Positions 14,184 to 14,330 of a DNA stretch of 14,330 nt are shown here, piece after piece (position 1 is the first letter of the stretch; each line of letters begins with the position of its first letter). Position numbers and translations under genes: made by a program. The stretch lies in assembly GCA_021806865.1 (NCBI GenBank), contig JAKAPU010000054.1, forward strand, positions 1-14,330, in the 5' to 3' direction. The DNA is from an archaeon. Lineage in GTDB: Archaea; Thermoproteota; Nitrososphaeria; Nitrososphaerales; CADDZS01. The notes beneath the pieces were generated by a model, which was not told the DNA's origin, searched no databases, and saw nothing but the letters and a program-made list of their open reading frames with translations.

Positions 14184-14330
14184 CTAGTCTTCTTTGTTGC
14201 CATTGTTGTTTGAAACGACTGTGCAGCTGTTGGCGGAAAGTGGAAGCGTGCAGTTTAGTTTCATTTCAGCGTTGTTGGATGCAATTACGTGAAGAGTGTA
14301 TGTCTGCCCGTTTGCAGTCGAAGGAACTAT
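14184..14330 (-). CDS. C-terminal end of an exported or pilin-like protein (partial)
   Basis: The minus strand is open from the window edge and gives 48 residues before TAG. It reads VPSTANGQTYTLHVIASNNA, then a MKLNCTLPLSANSCTVVS stretch and an acidic Asn-rich end (NNNGNKED). The beta-strand, Asn/Thr/Ser-rich make-up with two Cys resembles the C-termini of archaeal secreted and type IV pilin-like proteins, but no decisive motif is in view since the N-terminus lies outside. A strong terminator follows at once, which supports it as a real, expressed gene. Confidence 0.65.
   Translation of the reverse strand: MVPSTANGQTYTLHVIASNNAEMKLNCTLPLSANSCTVVSNNNGNKED

Overview
The window reads as archaeal chromosome. 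The signs are a tRNA-Pro gene interrupted at the canonical intron position, a TATA-like box just upstream of one gene, frequent TTG and GTG starts, small zinc-ribbon proteins fused to PRC-barrel or PH-like domains, and a thermopsin-family (A5) protease. Thermopsins, rusticyanin/sulfocyanin-like cupredoxins and sulfide:quinone oxidoreductase together suggest an acidophilic or sulfur-exposed lineage. A non-ammonia-oxidising Nitrososphaeria (Thaumarchaeota) or a Thermoplasmata member would both fit. I cannot settle the phylum without a search.

Layout. (1) Positions 1-1645: an intron-containing tRNA-Pro(CGG) on the minus strand, about 500 bases without a convincing gene, then a minus-strand hypothetical gene with no usable start codon. 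(2) 1646-6213, plus strand: a four-gene cell-surface cassette. It encodes a large membrane-anchored thermopsin-like protease, a PRC-barrel/zinc-ribbon protein, a small secreted protein sharing the first protein's N-terminal domain and C-terminal anchor, and a zinc-ribbon membrane metalloprotease-like gene broken by a frameshift. (3) 6214-6436: a convergent gap that holds what looks like the decayed N-terminus of a thymidylate-kinase-type P-loop protein. (4) 6437-8382, minus strand: a methionine-rich cupredoxin, a membrane-bound winged-helix regulator with a methionine-rich outer loop, and a small Met/Gly/Phe-rich membrane ORF with a frameshift; this looks like a copper-handling group. (5) 8395-11511: an ArsR-type repressor with two cysteines, divergent from SQR-like flavoprotein, DsrE, DsrF, DsrH and a thioredoxin-fold protein. 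This is a sulfide-oxidation and sulfur-relay operon that resembles bacterial sqr loci under SqrR/BigR control. (6) 11850-13734: an MscS channel, a small two-helix membrane protein and a PH-like/zinc-ribbon protein. (7) 13735-14330: a long spacer, a strong minus-strand terminator hairpin and the C-terminal end of an exported or pilin-like gene that enters from the right edge.

The ArsR gene is transcribed toward the copper group, and its promoter region is shared with the sulfur operon, so sulfide and copper responses may be coordinated here. Two genes are clearly split by frameshifts (near 5601 and 8298) and a third open frame has no start (near 1100-1319). Either this locus carries several decaying genes or the assembly has indel errors; raw reads would decide.
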